Of a DNA stretch of 42,375 nucleotides, positions 22,891-31,601 are shown piece after piece (position 1 is the stretch's first letter; each line of letters starts with the position of its first letter). The stretch comes from an uncultured Bacteroidales bacterium (lineage in GTDB: Bacteria; Bacteroidota; Bacteroidia; Bacteroidales; Bacteroidaceae), in the NCBI GenBank assembly GCA_902778265.1, contig CACYXI010000012.1, forward strand, positions 1 to 42,375. Direction: 5' to 3'. The notes below the pieces were generated by a model. It was not told where the DNA came from. It worked only from the letters and a program-made list of their open reading frames with translations, and did not search any database. Made by a program: the position numbers and the translations under genes.

Positions 22891-23847
22891 TTATTGCTTA
22901 TCAATACTTACTATTGTATATTTCCTACTACCAAGCCCTATTTTCTCGCCCCATTCCATGATATGGGTGCCGTGCTTGCTTGCAATACGGTCGAGTAGGG
23001 GCTTGGTATTGTTGTGCTCGTCATTATGTATCTGACTGACAATATCGAATGCAGCCTGATCGAGAGCCACAGGATCAAGAGAGGCGATGATGCCGTAGTT
23101 GGCAATGAGAGGTGCTTGAGGATTGCCGTTGCAGTCGCAGTCGATAGACATCTTATTCATAACGGAGATATAGAGAATCTTATTGCCGTTGTCGAAGAAA
23201 TTGTGAACGGCCTGTGCAGCGGCAGCCATTGACTCTATGAAACCGTCCTGATCGCCAGTATGTCCCCAAAGCTCGCGCACATTCTCCGTGTAGCCGGCTG
23301 TATGGATATACGCCTTGCCCGATGCAGAAGCCACACCGATAGAGGCATTCTTCAGAACACCACCGAGACCACCCATCTGATGCCCCTTGAAATGGGCGAG
23401 GTTGATCATAAAGTCATAGTTCTTGAGGTGACTACCCACGATGTCATATTTAAGGTGAGTCTCATCCTTTACGGGAATCTTCATTGAGCCTTCCTCGTCC
23501 ATAATATCGACTTTGGCAATATCAAGGAAACCATGCTCCTTGATTGTCTTCCAATGTCTTTCATTGGTTGCACGAGAACCACCATAGGCTGTATTGCATT
23601 CTACGATAGTACCCTTCACCTCATCAACCAAAGGTTTGATGAAGGCAGGACGGAGATACCCCGTCTTTTCTGATTCTCCCGTTGAGATCTTCACGGCCAC
23701 TCGCCCCTCTGCCTTACGACCGAGAGCCTTGTATATCTTTACTAATGACTCTGGAGATATGTCGCGAGTCACATAGACAACAGATTGAGCGTCTACGCTC
23801 ATCATTGATGCCAGCACGAATAATGCTGAGAGGAAAGATTTTTTCAT
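22891..23847 (-). CDS. Secreted DUF362 protein
   Basis: A 318-aa protein starting at ATG 23847 (MKKSFLSALFVLASMMSVDAQ signal peptide); 37 upstream in-frame codons derive from a repeat. DUF362 features: VAVKISTGESEKTGYLRPAF, NTAYGGSRATNERHWKTIKE, FMINLAHFKGHQMGGLGGVL, ISVMNKMSIDCDCNGNPQAP and GIIASLDPVALDQAAFDIV. DUF362 proteins often carry a C-terminal iron-sulfur ferredoxin domain; here only the DUF362 part is present, with a CDC pair that could bind metal. The role is unknown. It lies between the second TonB receptor and GH43. Confidence 0.85.
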   Translation of the reverse strand: MKKSFLSALFVLASMMSVDAQSVVYVTRDISPESLVKIYKALGRKAEGRVAVKISTGESEKTGYLRPAFIKPLVDEVKGTIVECNTAYGGSRATNERHWKTIKEHGFLDIAKVDIMDEEGSMKIPVKDETHLKYDIVGSHLKNYDFMINLAHFKGHQMGGLGGVLKNASIGVASASGKAYIHTAGYTENVRELWGHTGDQDGFIESMAAAAQAVHNFFDNGNKILYISVMNKMSIDCDCNGNPQAPLIANYGIIASLDPVALDQAAFDIVSQIHNDEHNNTKPLLDRIASKHGTHIMEWGEKIGLGSRKYTIVSIDKQ

Positions 23848-23859
23848 AAATAAATAGAG

Positions 23860-24051
23860 ACCCACCCCAACCCTCCCCAAGGGAGGGCTTTTTAAGATCG
23901 TACTTCCAATCAAAAAAAATGTAAACACGCATTCTCTGAAAGTATAGGCACTATCCAAGACATTCCCATTTAAGGGATAAGGTGGGGACGTTTTTTTGAA
24001 ACAATAGTACTATATAAAACTCCCTCCCTTGGGGAGGGTTGGGGTGGGTCT
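23860..24051. repeat. Long C/G-arm palindrome
   Basis: Left arm GACCCACCCCAACCCTCCCC with AAGGGAGGG; right arm CTCCCTCCCTTGGGGAGGGT with TGGGGTGGGTC, the same arms as at 13600. The core is enlarged to about 130 bp. The right arm ends one base before the TAA of the TonB receptor gene. Confidence 0.85.
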
Positions 24052-24052
24052 T

Positions 24053-25936
24053 TTAGAACTCCACATTAACTCCCCCCATAAACGTTGCCCTTGGCATAGG
24101 CATATCAGCAATCATCTGATACTTCTGTGCAAGAAGGTTCTCGCCTTTCACCCAGAGCTTTATCTTTGGGCATACACTATAATTAACAGTTGCATTCAGA
24201 AGAGTGAACGATTCCTTGGTCTCATTCTGACCTACGGCAGTATAAAGTCCGCTGACCTGCATCAAGCCGGCACTCACGCTCCATTTGTCCTTGTGCCACA
24301 TTCCACCGAGATAGCCCTTGTATTCTGGAGCAGAAACAACTGGATTATCCATCTTTAGCCAAGAGTGGTTGGTATTGACAGACCAATTGTCGTTGATGTA
24401 GTAGCTTGCATCAAACTCAATACCCTTGTTCTTTATCTCGCCAGTATTGATATTCTTCTTGTTTACTGTCTGGATGATGTTATCAGCATTTATGATGAAG
24501 AAATTGATACCATAGCTAAGACGGTTAGAAAGCAAACGTTGTCTCCATGAAAGCTCGTAAGTCCACATACGCTCTGGCTCAAGCTCCTCGTTTGATGGTG
24601 GGTAGAGATACATTTCCTTCATCGTAGGGTTACGGAATCCCTTGCTTGCCATCAGCTTTATCTCACTATCATCCATCGGACGAACCACGATTCCGCCTTG
24701 AGGTACAAATTCGCTACCCGTAACACTATGATGGTCGTATCTCGCACCGACGTCAATGGTAAGCCATGAGGCAATATCCTGACGGATGTCGGCATAGCCT
24801 GCAATCTCATCGTTGCTTACGTCAGCCGACTGCTTAGGACCATTCTCTTCCTCTTCGCCTGTCTTGCGGTTGGTGTACCATGTGTGGCCGTAGATGTTCT
24901 GGTAGTCAAATCCCACGCTTACCCAGCCACCTTCCCAGAGATTAGCACTCTGATACCAAGAAATGCCCATCAAGGCATCCTTTGAGCGGAAAAAGCGTTC
25001 CTTTGGAGCGGCACCTTCCTTGTAGCCATCGTTTATCTTATGTCTGCCGAAATTATCGTAGAAGCTGATTCTACCACTTGTCTTTTCGTAGTGATTCTCT
25101 ACACCAAGGGCAACGGCACCTCTAGTAATCCATTGGTCAGCCTCAAACATAGGCTCAGACTCTGTTCCAGGATAAGAGGCATTGAAGTGCGTGATATCAA
25201 CATCTCCATACACATTCCAGTTGTCTGTCAGGTCATAGTTCAGCTTTGCATAGCCACCATACTGCTCAAAGCCCATACGTGGACGGTGGTTGTCCGAACG
25301 GCCATACTGACCTGCGATAGTGCTTGAGAATCTGCCGCTCTTTATCTGGTTTGAAGCATCCAACTGAACCGTTCCGTAGCTACCTGCTCCAACATTGAGC
25401 ATCGTGCGAACGCCATCCTGTTTCATTCCTCGGGTTACAATATTCACCACGCCACCCATAGCATTCGATCCATAGAGCAATGAAGCTGGACCTCTAAGCA
25501 CCTCTACGCGATCGGTCATCATTGTTTGGTAGCTATCTGCTATCGAGTGACCATAAACGCCGTTGTATTGCGGATGTCCGTCGATGAGCACCATCATCTG
25601 ACCTGCTCCAGAGCTGATACCTCGAAGCATCATACCACCAGCAGCACCGCCGCTAACACCATATCCCATCATTCCGCGTGATGTAACCATCAATCCAGGC
25701 ACTTGCTCTGCGAGGGTAGGTAGGATATTGGGACGGTTGTATTCATTCAATTTTGCCTGATCCACAACGGTAACGGTTTGCGGAAGGTGTCGAACGTCAG
25801 TAGCAGAGCGAGTTCCTGTAACTACGACCTCGCTGATTTGCGATAATGTGTCAACAACGGTATCAGAAGAAGCGAAGGAAACTATAGGGGTAAAACAGAT
25901 TCCTACGGCTAAGCCAATAAATTTCACTTGTTTCAT
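24053..25936 (-). CDS. TonB-dependent outer-membrane receptor (BtuB/FepA-like)
   Basis: A 627-aa protein with a signal peptide (MKQVKFIGLAVGICFTPIVSFA). The TonB-box-like stretch ISEVVVTGTRSATDVRHLPQ leads into a plug (about 35-165): AEQVPGLMVTSRGMMGYGVS, MLRGISSGAGQMMVLIDGHP, VEVLRGPASLLYGSNAMGGV. The barrel contains GARYDHHSVTGSEFVPQGGI and KGFRNPTMKEMYLYPPSNEE, and ends ATFMGGVNVEF. There is no N-terminal CarboxypepD_reg domain. The plug has an unusually Gly/Met-rich stretch (GMMGYGVSGGAAGGMMLRG). Size fits small-ligand receptors (siderophore, haem, cobalamin, copper); the ligand cannot be decided. A long leader of about 370 nt precedes the start, suggesting post-transcriptional control. 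Confidence 0.9.
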   Translation of the reverse strand: MKQVKFIGLAVGICFTPIVSFASSDTVVDTLSQISEVVVTGTRSATDVRHLPQTVTVVDQAKLNEYNRPNILPTLAEQVPGLMVTSRGMMGYGVSGGAAGGMMLRGISSGAGQMMVLIDGHPQYNGVYGHSIADSYQTMMTDRVEVLRGPASLLYGSNAMGGVVNIVTRGMKQDGVRTMLNVGAGSYGTVQLDASNQIKSGRFSSTIAGQYGRSDNHRPRMGFEQYGGYAKLNYDLTDNWNVYGDVDITHFNASYPGTESEPMFEADQWITRGAVALGVENHYEKTSGRISFYDNFGRHKINDGYKEGAAPKERFFRSKDALMGISWYQSANLWEGGWVSVGFDYQNIYGHTWYTNRKTGEEEENGPKQSADVSNDEIAGYADIRQDIASWLTIDVGARYDHHSVTGSEFVPQGGIVVRPMDDSEIKLMASKGFRNPTMKEMYLYPPSNEELEPERMWTYELSWRQRLLSNRLSYGINFFIINADNIIQTVNKKNINTGEIKNKGIEFDASYYINDNWSVNTNHSWLKMDNPVVSAPEYKGYLGGMWHKDKWSVSAGLMQVSGLYTAVGQNETKESFTLLNATVNYSVCPKIKLWVKGENLLAQKYQMIADMPMPRATFMGGVNVEF

Positions 25937-26049
25937 GTTTAATTTCAGTCTGTTTCTTGTTAGAAATTCTTAATTCCTATTAGTTATACTAATACCTTGA
26001 CGAATGAGAGGGGAAAAGGTTTAATGAGGAGAGAAAAAAGACAGCCCTC

Positions 26050-26127
26050 CTTCTCCCCCCAAGGGGGAGTGTTTTATATACTAATACTATCTAAAGACTC
26101 CCTCCCTTGGAGAGGGTTGGGGTGGGT
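26050..26127. repeat. C/G-arm palindrome in the TonB leader
   Basis: Left TTCTCCCCCCAAGGGGGAGT, right CTCCCTCCCTTGGAGAGGGT with TGGGGTGGG; core TTTTATATACTAATACTATC. The arms are mixed: the left looks like the 17609 copy, the right like the 13600 copy. Confidence 0.8.
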
Positions 26128-26133
26128 TCCCCA

Positions 26134-26165
26134 AAAGAAAAGTCCCCGCTCAAAGCAAGGACTTA
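26134..26165 (-). terminator. Terminator-like hairpin in the TonB leader
   Basis: On the minus strand AAGTCC-TT-GCT-TTG-AGC-GG-GGACTT followed by TTCTTTT. It lies between promoter and gene, so it is a candidate attenuator rather than an end-of-gene terminator. Confidence 0.5.
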
Positions 26166-26314
26166 TCTCTGTTTCCGAAACCTTCACAGGTTAAGAAACG
26201 TAGTAATAACTAAATGAATTGCGAGAATCTCAACCTTCACAGACTGAAAAAACTCTATAATCGTTTAAATGAATTTCTAATAAATCTTCTAAAAAACTAA
26301 AGTTTTTACGTTTG

Positions 26315-26346
26315 CAAAGGTACTGATATTTATTGATAATGCCAAA
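26315..26346 (-). promoter_or_regulatory. Promoter of the second TonB receptor
   Basis: Minus strand TTTG (26346-26343), 20-bp spacer, TACCTTTG (26322-26315). Confidence 0.75.
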
Positions 26347-26480
26347 TAATATTTGGTGTTACTGCTGATTTTATCAATTAATTAACATTTGAAACATGAA
26401 ATTCGTCATTAGGCAATGTTTTTTCAGTTAAAAAACGCAAAAAGTCATTGTGGTACGAATGGTAATTCCGTGAAATTATA

Positions 26481-26488
26481 TATTTTTG
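26481..26488 (+). promoter_or_regulatory. Possible -7 box for the esterase-like gene
   Basis: TATTTTTG, 108 bp before the start codon. No TTTG is found at the expected -33 spacing. Downstream lie TCATCCT/TCACCCA heptads before the ATG. Confidence 0.4.
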
Positions 26489-26595
26489 CATCCAATAAAG
26501 GTCTATAGAATAGGGATTAAAGTTAGAAGGAATAAAGTTGGGTAGTAATAAACTCTCATCCTTCATCCCTCACCCATCAACCCTTTAGAAAACTT

Positions 26596-27483
26596 ATGAA
26601 ACAGATATTTTTCTCATTCCTTTTGGCAGCGAGTTGTATTACAGCTTCTGCCCAACAGAAATTCATGCTTCCAAATGCTAATCCTCAGGCGAAAGATACT
26701 GAGCACGAAATCGAGCAGTATGGTGGCAGAACTATTCTCGGTGTTGTAAATCCCTCGGTTGAAGTATATCTTCCAGATGCGGCAAAGGCTAATGGTTGTG
26801 CGGTCATTCTTTGTCCTGGTGGCGGACTCAGAGCTTTATCGTGGACGTCGGATGTGATAGAGATGGCTAAGTTGCTTAATGACAACGGTTATGCAGCTAT
26901 CGGCTTAAAGTATCATCTTAACTCCGCTCCGATGCCTCAGGGCATCAAATTTCCGCCTATGGTTGATGTTACGGGCTTTGCCAATTTTAAGGATGCCGAT
27001 TGCAATCCCGTGCATTTTGCTTATGGTGATAGTATTCTTGCCCTTGCTGCTGATGATGCCAATGCAGCTATGCGACTTGTACGCGAACATGCTGCAGAAT
27101 GGAAGATTAGCAAGGTGGGCTATGTGGGCTTCTCGGCAGGTGGCGGTGTTGCCTTTGCTGCTATGAATGTGGCAAAGCCGGAAGAGATGCCCGACTTTAT
27201 CTGCACCAACTTCGGTCCTGCGCTCTGTCCTGTAAAGGTTCCAAATCCTGCACCACCATTGCTCATAATGTCGCGAGTTGATCATCCTAATGTGGCTGGC
27301 GGTCTTGTAAGTCTCTTCATGGAGTGGAAGAAGGCTGGTGGCAATGCCGAGATTCATCTCTATGGTGATGGCAAAGGTCCTTATCAGTTCATGCCTCAGA
27401 ATGGAACCACAACGACCGAGGCTTGGAGTCTGCAGATGCTACTTTGGCTGAAGGCAAAGGGATTCTGCAATGCAGCAAAGTAA
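26596..27483 (+). CDS. Secreted alpha/beta-hydrolase (esterase-like) lacking the catalytic His
   Basis: A 295-aa protein with signal peptide (MKQIFFSFLLAASCITASAQ). The fold is that of acetyl-xylan-esterase-like hydrolases: oxyanion-loop motif CPGGGLRALSW (73-83), nucleophile Ser180 in YVGFSAGGGV, and acid position Asp229 in LLIMSRVDHPN. The expected HGF motif near the end reads YGDGKGPYQF, with Lys260 where His should be, and no later His exists. The enzyme may be inactive, use another residue, or bind rather than cut acylated sugar. It is followed 3 bp later by a small membrane protein gene, probably co-transcribed. Confidence 0.8.
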   Translation: MKQIFFSFLLAASCITASAQQKFMLPNANPQAKDTEHEIEQYGGRTILGVVNPSVEVYLPDAAKANGCAVILCPGGGLRALSWTSDVIEMAKLLNDNGYAAIGLKYHLNSAPMPQGIKFPPMVDVTGFANFKDADCNPVHFAYGDSILALAADDANAAMRLVREHAAEWKISKVGYVGFSAGGGVAFAAMNVAKPEEMPDFICTNFGPALCPVKVPNPAPPLLIMSRVDHPNVAGGLVSLFMEWKKAGGNAEIHLYGDGKGPYQFMPQNGTTTTEAWSLQMLLWLKAKGFCNAAK

Positions 27484-27486
27484 TTT

Positions 27487-28074
27487 ATGAAGAGAAAGAA
27501 GAAGAAAAAGAATCGATATTCACAAGCCAATAATACAGTTACAGAGGATGCAGCAAAGCGCTTTTGGCCATATTTGATTATGGTTGTTGTGTTCTTTGTA
27601 GTTGTATTTTTGTATCTTCTTACAGAATTACGAAAGAAAACCATAATCTCTTCTGGGCTGTGCATTTCTTTATGTGCTGTTGCGTCCATTGTGATTGCTT
27701 TATGCATTTATGCAAAAACGCAAGATGTAAGATCGCGATTTCTTAAGTGCATCTATTACTCGTATTCACTACCTCTTGGGATGGTGGCGTGTTGGTTGTT
27801 TCTACTGATCAATTATATGTTTGCAGATTGGAATTCAGCCCCAAGATGCAGGGAATATAAGATCACATTTAGACACTCATATCATATTTCTTATCGTCCT
27901 CATTATGCCGTTCGACTTCATTGTTATGCAGAGATAGAAGTTGAAGGAGATACTAAGGTACTGACTTTCCCTGAAAATCATGGGGATATCGTTGAAATTT
28001 CAGATTCCGTCGTGTTGAAACAGCATAGAGGTGCATTTGGCTTTGATGTCTTTAACGATTATTATCTGAAATGA
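27487..28074 (+). CDS. Small membrane protein, function unknown
   Basis: A 195-aa protein. A very basic start (MKRKKKKKNRYSQ) is followed by three hydrophobic segments at about 27-46 (FWPYLIMVVVFFVVVFLYLL), 53-74 (IISSGLCISLCAVASIVIAL) and 93-113 (LPLGMVACWLFLLINYMF), then a soluble C-terminal domain of about 80 residues, probably beta-rich (YKITFRHSYHISYRPHYAVR, AEIEVEGDTKVLTFPEN). I recognise no family. The start is 3 bp after the esterase-like gene's stop. Confidence 0.6.
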   Translation: MKRKKKKKNRYSQANNTVTEDAAKRFWPYLIMVVVFFVVVFLYLLTELRKKTIISSGLCISLCAVASIVIALCIYAKTQDVRSRFLKCIYYSYSLPLGMVACWLFLLINYMFADWNSAPRCREYKITFRHSYHISYRPHYAVRLHCYAEIEVEGDTKVLTFPENHGDIVEISDSVVLKQHRGAFGFDVFNDYYLK

Positions 28075-28498
28075 CGACTCCTTTCGTTAGGATTGAGGCT
28101 CCTATATCTCCGATGCAGGGATGGGACTTGGATGGGATTTGCAACGGATTTGGTACGGAGTTGCATGGGAGTTAAGAGTGAAGAGATAAGAGTTAAGAAG
28201 GTATAGCTCGGCGGCTGAAGGGAAAGCCAATTTGAGTTAGTACCTTTGGCGATTGGTCGTGTGCTGAATGGCATTCTTCACAAATTTTCCGCTCGTGGCC
28301 TTTGATTGGAAAACGTGACCGCAATCACCCAACACCTAACACCCATCACCCAAATCCCGAGTGCAAAGTTACAACAATTTTCCCGAACACCACGATATAA
28401 CACGAAAAAATAAATGTTAGATTCTAAAAAACTTTACTTTGTGTTTGTAACTTGTTGATACACAGTAAGAAATTTTCGGAGTATTTTTCGAGCACCCC
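28075..28498. other. Gene-free stretch with heptad repeats and a relocated palindrome core
   Basis: GAGTTAAGAGTGAAGAGATA heptads (28168-28198), CGGCGGCTGAAGGGAAAGCC (shared with 14898), TTCCGCTCGTGGCCTTTGAT then TGGAAAA (inverted match to the 14139 and 14207 cores), then CACCCAA/CACCTAA heptads (28326-28356). The two heptad blocks look like a diverged pair of arms. Nothing coding. Confidence 0.5.
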
Positions 28499-28653
28499 AA
28501 TCTAACATATAACCGTTAGATTCATAAGGGAGGGGGTAAGTGTGTCTTATATATTCAAAATAATAATATAATATATAATTATTATATTATTATTTTGAGG
28601 TTAGGAAGGATGTGTCCTACTCTCACTATCCAATCTAACAGTTATATGTTAGA
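28499..28653. repeat. Large palindrome with CTAACATATAAC arms and an AT hairpin
   Basis: Left arm AATCTAACATATAACCGTTA (28499), right arm TAACAGTTATATGTTAGA (28636-28653); an AT-only hairpin at 28559-28593 in the middle. A third copy of the arm lies at 28875-28895. GTTAG followed within about 12 bp by a G-rich GGGGGTAA stretch occurs three times (28515, 28673, 28890). Confidence 0.8.
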
Positions 28654-29181
28654 AACCTCATTCTGAGCCTCCTGTTAGGGGGTAAATTTAACATATCTTG
28701 AAATATGATAGTTTCGTGATTACTTGCAAACACGCTTTTTCGTTCGTTTCTACGAACACGAAACACGCAAAAAGAAACGAAATTCCCGTCTTTTTAAGCA
28801 TTTCATGTTATATCTTTGTCTTTATGACGCTGTGTTTTTAACCCACACCGTCTTCCTTTTGCCATCTGAGTGTGAATCTAACATATAACTGTTAGGAAAA
28901 ATAGGGAGAGGGGGTAACACCAATACCAACGGTGAACGATTCGTTCACCATCTATTTCAGAACAAAAAAAAGAAAATTCGTTCGAAAATGTAGCATTATA
29001 CGGTAAAACACATTCCCAAAATGGAAATGTGTATCAATTATAAGGTTTTAATTTCACGAATTTAAAAATTGAGTTGATAGTTTATGGAAGAAAAAGATGA
29101 GTGTATAAACCATATATTTGATGATTAGAATTATAAAAAGAATACATTTCTTGCATTTTTTATCATCTTTTATCAAAAATG
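28654..29181. other. Gene-free AT-rich stretch upstream of the unknown protein
   Basis: Contains a perfect 19-bp palindrome GGTGAACGATTCGTTCACC (28931-28949), CGTTCGTTTCTACGAACACG (28752), and TTCGTTCGAA (28977). These CGTTCG motifs are clustered and could be binding sites of one regulator. No coding frame. Confidence 0.5.
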
Positions 29182-29213
29182 TTTGGTAAAGCCATATTTT
29201 ATTTGTAATTTTG
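29182..29213 (+). promoter_or_regulatory. Promoter of the unknown 572-aa protein
   Basis: TTTG (29182-29185), 20-bp spacer, TAATTTTG (29206-29213). The leader is about 60 nt to ATG 29279. Confidence 0.75.
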
Positions 29214-29278
29214 CCAATGGATGAAAAAGCATATTGATTCCATGTGTTTCCACAATAACTAACTTAAACTCATACCAT

Positions 29279-30997
29279 ATGGCAAATATACACAATGTTT
29301 CCAAATATTATATTTTAGACAATTCAACTTCTAATGTTGAAATGCATAAAACAACTTTATCCAGAGTTGAAGTCATGAGGCTCATCAATTCTTGGAAAAA
29401 TACGCCAAACTTCATATTAAAAGAAAAACACGTCAATAAGATGCTAAATCGTATCACCTCATATGGTGTGCGAGTGTATTTCAAAGAGTTGATTATCTCT
29501 GCTTTTCCTAATGTAGACAAAAATATTGTGAAGATATTAAACGCCTCAATACCTTGCCAAAAGGAAAAAGGGACAACTCTACACGATACAACATCTTCTT
29601 CATTAATTCAAATAAAAAAAACTATAGACGTGATAAACTTCATAGATTCATTTCGCCAGAAAGGGCAGTCTATTCCTGAAGCAGAAATAATAAGAATGTC
29701 AAATCGTATAAAAACCGAAACATTACATCAATATTTCATTACTCGTTGTTCGGATTACAATAAAGGATTTGGATATATAGATTTATTTAAGCCTTATGCG
29801 GATGAAACGTTAACGCCTTCTATACGAAACATTCATCACGCTTCTGATAGAAAAGCGCAACTATGTAAACATCCCAAAGAATGCTATGTAGAACTAAAAG
29901 AACTTGGATATAGTAGTTTTCTTGGTAATGCTACATTTACAAATGTTGATAACATAATTAGCAAAGCCAAGTACAAACCCAACTATGAATATGTTTTAAT
30001 ACTTCTTCTTAGGTATTACGATTCTGGGGCTATTTATAACTATGTCAAGAATAAATATGTCATAGAATATGTAAAAAAAGAATTAGCCTCAAAACATAAA
30101 TGGACAAAAAACGAATCCTATTTGGTTAATCTAGTAAAAGAAGAAACAGGTATTTTAGACGTAAAGAAAAAGAATTCGTTCGATTTCTTAAATGAGAAAA
30201 TTTACATTATAAAATGGGAAGATATTCAATTTAGGAATGGCGTATATACAATATACGAACCACAAGATGGTAGCATAAGATTTATGCCTTATGAAATTCA
30301 TGACAAATTATCTTCCACATCATTAAATTATATTAGAGACTACATACAACAAAAATTACCAAATATAGCATGTATAGTAAAAAAAGGTCGTTTACATATT
30401 GAATCTCCAATTGATCTCAGTATTGCAGTGAGAATACTACAATCTCCGACGTATAGCAAAATTGTGGAACGGCGTAAGGCTTTGGCTCTGCGTCCCAAGA
30501 TTAAAATTTTTCCAGATAATGGAATGCTTTCTTTTGGGGATTCTATGTCTAAAGCGAGTAAAATGTCACCAGAAGATTTTGTTAAATACAAATCTAAATT
30601 TATCAACTATCTATTAAAGATGCAAATCGCTGATTACAAAGTAATTCCATGTAATGAAAATATAGGTCATAGGAATACTGCAAATATTATCGAAAATGCT
30701 TTTATCTTCACACTCCAATCAAAATGTGACACAAAAGCTGTTATAGTAGTTGTTGAAAATCTGAATCCTGACAGAGCTACACTTTTATTCAAAATCAAGA
30801 AAAATTCATACGAAGAATCATTAAAAGTAATACATTCGTTTCTTAAAAGCCCCGAGATAAATAAGCGAAGTAATCTTAGAGAAAGCATGAAACTGATATC
30901 TATGCTTAAATCTGAAGATTTTTATGCCGTAAATCACAGGGATGAAGGTCCATATCCATGGTCTTCTACAATGGATTATCGTCTTAGAACTATGTGA
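29279..30997 (+). CDS. Unrecognised 572-aa protein with an internal duplication, AT-rich
   Basis: I do not recognise the family. I start at ATG 29279 (MANIHNVSKYYILD) because the promoter leaves little room for the earlier codon at 29234. No signal peptide or membrane segment. Two related helical units occur near the N-terminus: VMRLINSWKNTPNFILKEKH then VNKMLNRITSYGVRVYFKEL, and VINFIDSFRQKGQSIPEAEI then IRMSNRIKTETLHQYFITR. A Lys-rich middle (YEYVLILLLRYYDSGAIYNY) precedes a C-terminal part with IENAFIFTLQSKCDTKAVIV and VENLNPDRATLLFKIKKNSY, ending YPWSSTMDYRLRTM. Base composition is clearly more AT-rich than flanking genes, which suggests recent transfer. Gene context (small membrane protein, Abi_2) makes a role in phage defence a testable guess only. 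Confidence 0.6.
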   Translation: MANIHNVSKYYILDNSTSNVEMHKTTLSRVEVMRLINSWKNTPNFILKEKHVNKMLNRITSYGVRVYFKELIISAFPNVDKNIVKILNASIPCQKEKGTTLHDTTSSSLIQIKKTIDVINFIDSFRQKGQSIPEAEIIRMSNRIKTETLHQYFITRCSDYNKGFGYIDLFKPYADETLTPSIRNIHHASDRKAQLCKHPKECYVELKELGYSSFLGNATFTNVDNIISKAKYKPNYEYVLILLLRYYDSGAIYNYVKNKYVIEYVKKELASKHKWTKNESYLVNLVKEETGILDVKKKNSFDFLNEKIYIIKWEDIQFRNGVYTIYEPQDGSIRFMPYEIHDKLSSTSLNYIRDYIQQKLPNIACIVKKGRLHIESPIDLSIAVRILQSPTYSKIVERRKALALRPKIKIFPDNGMLSFGDSMSKASKMSPEDFVKYKSKFINYLLKMQIADYKVIPCNENIGHRNTANIIENAFIFTLQSKCDTKAVIVVVENLNPDRATLLFKIKKNSYEESLKVIHSFLKSPEINKRSNLRESMKLISMLKSEDFYAVNHRDEGPYPWSSTMDYRLRTM

Positions 30998-31067
30998 ATA
31001 AAGGTGTCACAAGCATCTTGCATCAGATAAAAACTGATATTTCTGTAAAAAGAAAGTTTAATAGAGT

Positions 31068-31073
31068 AGGAGG
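31068..31073 (+). promoter_or_regulatory. Strong Shine-Dalgarno AGGAGG
   Basis: AGGAGG at 31068-31073, 5 nt before ATG 31079. This is unusual here: no other gene in the window has a recognisable SD. It decides the start of the small membrane protein and hints at foreign origin. Confidence 0.6.
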
Positions 31074-31078
31074 TGAAT

Positions 31079-31450
31079 ATGGCTATAAAATCCAGTGATA
31101 TGACGATGATTGTAGTTGGCTGTGCCGTAGTTGCTGCAATCGTGGGAGGCATACTTAATTGTTTCGTGCTTCCCATTGGATATATCATAACACATGACTG
31201 TGGCAAGTGGATTTGTAACCACAACTATCCTATGACATGGGGTTCGTATGCTATCGTGACTGGTATTGTCTTTCTCTTTTTGCTGTTCATTGCTATCATT
31301 GGTGAGAGTTCAAATAATAATGGAACGACAACTGTCAGTCGTAGAAGAAGCAACAAATATAGAAGGAGAAATTACAATTATAGTAGTAGGGAAACCGACT
31401 ATTACGATAGTGATATGGAAGGTGCACCAGGCTATAACGGCTTCGATTAA
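31079..31450 (+). CDS. Small two-helix membrane protein, function unknown
   Basis: A 123-aa protein. The start is chosen by the AGGAGG site; a GTG at 31073 is in frame but overlaps it. Hydrophobic helices at about 10-33 (MIVVGCAVVAAIVGGILNCF) and 57-77 (YAIVTGIVFLFLLFIAIIG) flank a loop with HDCGKWICNHNY. The C-terminal tail of about 45 residues is polar and Arg/Tyr-rich (RRRSNKYRRRNYNYSSRETD, MEGAPGYNGFD). No family is recognised. The gene starts 81 bp after the unknown 572-aa gene on the same strand and could be its partner. Confidence 0.55.
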   Translation: MAIKSSDMTMIVVGCAVVAAIVGGILNCFVLPIGYIITHDCGKWICNHNYPMTWGSYAIVTGIVFLFLLFIAIIGESSNNNGTTTVSRRRSNKYRRRNYNYSSRETDYYDSDMEGAPGYNGFD

Positions 31451-31497
31451 GATGGAGGCTATGCTTTTTCTGAGTATTAGGCATATAAAAAACTAGA

Positions 31498-31531
31498 CCC
31501 CATAACTTGACCGAGGTCAGAGGTTATGGGG
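31498..31531. other. Strong 34-bp hairpin upstream of the Abi_2 gene
   Basis: CCCCATAAC and GTTATGGGG form a 9-bp perfect outer stem with an inner GACC/GGTC pairing. On the minus strand it is followed by TCTAGTTTTTT, so it could terminate minus-strand transcripts. It lies about 70 bp before the Abi_2 start and may also be an operator or RNA structure. Confidence 0.55.
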
Positions 31532-31601
31532 AATCAACACTGCAAATGTAATCATTTTTGTTGAAATAAACAAATTTTTCTTCAAAAAAATAAAGAAAAT
31601 C

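Larger units (their letters stand above)
25937..26308 (-). promoter_or_regulatory. Long structured 5' leader of the second TonB receptor
   Basis: The transcript from the promoter at 26315 would carry about 370 nt before the ATG. On the minus strand it contains TTCAGTCTGTGAAGGTT (from 26248), a second CTGTGAAGGTT (from 26194), a terminator-like hairpin AAGTCC..GCT-TTG-AGC..GGACTT followed by TTCTTTT (26165 to about 26134), a C/G-arm palindrome, and ACAGACTGAA (25953-25944), the exact complement of the first TTCAGTCTGT, just before the start codon. I do not recognise a known riboswitch class. Confidence 0.45.

Noticed and set aside
26134-26250. Known riboswitch (cobalamin, TPP or FMN)
   Set aside because: None of the conserved boxes of these classes can be found; kept only as an unassigned leader structure.
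31502-31570. Promoter of the Abi_2 gene
   Set aside because: ATTTTTG near 31554-31560 lacks a correctly spaced TA and there is no -33 partner; transcription may come from upstream genes.
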